Of a DNA stretch of 64,000 nt, positions 63,382 through 64,000 are shown piece after piece. The DNA is from Aspergillus flavus. Lineage: Eukaryota > Ascomycota > Eurotiomycetes > Eurotiales > Aspergillaceae. The stretch's first letter is position 1. Each line of letters opens with the position of its first letter. Where the stretch lies: assembly GCF_009017415.1 (NCBI RefSeq), contig NC_092407.1, positions 4,836,001-4,900,000 on the forward strand. Reading direction: 5' to 3'. The notes below the pieces were generated by a model, which worked only from the letters and a program-made list of their open reading frames with translations, searched no databases and was not told where the DNA came from. The position numbers and the translations under genes were made by a program.

Positions 63382-64000
63382 ATGGAAGCAAACTCATTCA
63401 AGACGATACTCTACGAAAAGTCCCCAGACGGCAAGATCGCATATATAACTCTGAACCGTCCCGACCGATTCAATGCCATCGACGGCCACCTCCCAAGGGA
63501 TCTCCGAGACGCTGTGAAACTAGCCAACGCAGACCCAACTGTGCACTGCATCATCCTGAAAGGGAACGGACCTGGCTTTTGCGGGGGCTATGACCTCGAC
63601 ATCTACTCCCAGAACGCGGTACGCGGAGAGACGGCTGGATCACAGGATCTCTCCAAGGGATACGATCCCTTGATCGATTACACCATGATGAAAGAGAATA
63701 CCGACTGCTTCTCAGAGCTATTTCATAGCCACAAGCCGACAATTGCACAGGTCCATGGTGCCGCAGTGGCGGGCGGAAGTGACATCGCCCTATGCTGCGA
63801 TCTGGTTATCATGGCAACCGATGCTCGCATCGGCTATCCTCCGAGTCGGGTCTGGGGTTGTCCGACTACTGCGATGTGGGCTTTTCGGATTGGAGTTGAA
63901 AAGGCTAAGCGGATGCTCTTCACGGGTGACTTGATCAGTGGAGCTGAGGCGGCGGATATGGGACTTGTTCTTAAAGCGGTGCCCGAGGAGGAGTTGGAGG
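63382..64000 (+). CDS. Enoyl-CoA hydratase/isomerase family protein (5' part)
   Basis: Crotonase-fold protein truncated by the window end; 206 codons are visible, no intron so far. The N-terminal strand is IAYITLNRPDRFNAID. The first oxyanion-hole segment is KGNGPGFCGGYDLD. The second is VHGAAVAGGSDIALCCDLVI. These fit a hydratase, isomerase or thioesterase of fatty-acid or amino-acid breakdown. The second catalytic Glu of classical hydratases is not obvious in GYPPSRVWG, so the exact reaction is open. It has no N-terminal mitochondrial signal. Confidence 0.88.
   Translation, partial: MEANSFKTILYEKSPDGKIAYITLNRPDRFNAIDGHLPRDLRDAVKLANADPTVHCIILKGNGPGFCGGYDLDIYSQNAVRGETAGSQDLSKGYDPLIDYTMMKENTDCFSELFHSHKPTIAQVHGAAVAGGSDIALCCDLVIMATDARIGYPPSRVWGCPTTAMWAFRIGVEKAKRMLFTGDLISGAEAADMGLVLKAVPEEELE

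Overview
This window looks like nuclear DNA of a filamentous ascomycete, probably Eurotiales (Aspergillus/Penicillium type). Most genes carry introns of about 45-100 nt with GTAAGT-like donors, CTAAC/CTAAT branch sites and YAG acceptors. The gene families are typical fungal ones: Zn2Cys6 regulators, GH11 and GH12 secreted hydrolases, an S53 sedolisin, a NACHT-ankyrin NLR, SAT4-type membrane proteins and a UPF0658 Golgi protein. No rRNA, tRNA or CRISPR was found. Gene models were built by hand from reading frame, splice signals and phase, with no alignment or transcript data.

Layout. 0-20 kb: a Zn2Cys6 regulator with a frameshift, an SRPK-like kinase pseudogene with RIP-like stops, a GH11 xylanase, a UPF0658 Golgi protein, a relic membrane protein, a GH12 glucanase, an amino-acid permease and a sulfotransferase-fold protein, separated by long gene-poor stretches. 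20.7-21.2 kb: a small Gly/Ser/Tyr-rich protein. 21.5-42.7 kb: a candidate biosynthetic gene cluster. 42.9-48.5 kb: one large NLR gene (N-terminal STAND domain, NACHT, ankyrins). 49.1-51.2 kb: a truncated regulator and a broken catechol-type O-methyltransferase. 51.7-64 kb: an intronless DUF2278/lamin-tail protein, an EBP-like sterol isomerase homologue, a nine-exon sedolisin, a decayed region, a SAT4/rhodopsin-like membrane protein, a DJ-1/PfpI protein and the start of an enoyl-CoA hydratase.

The most interesting part is 21.5-42.7 kb. It holds a PaaK-like adenylate-forming ligase, an ornithine-decarboxylase paralogue with an altered substrate-specificity residue, a TauD-type Fe(II)/2-oxoglutarate dioxygenase, an ATP-grasp-like ligase, a CYP52-like P450, a Fungal_trans regulator, an MFS exporter and a glutamine-synthetase-like ligase. 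There is no PKS, NRPS, terpene synthase or DMATS. My inference is a pathway for an amino-acid- or polyamine-derived amide, built by a decarboxylase and up to three separate ATP-dependent ligases, then oxidised and exported. Several parts look damaged: the glutamine-synthetase-like gene lacks an expected splice donor, the regulator's zinc cluster looks decayed, and an unidentified gene fragment with an in-frame stop sits directly behind the P450. The cluster may be degenerating in this strain.
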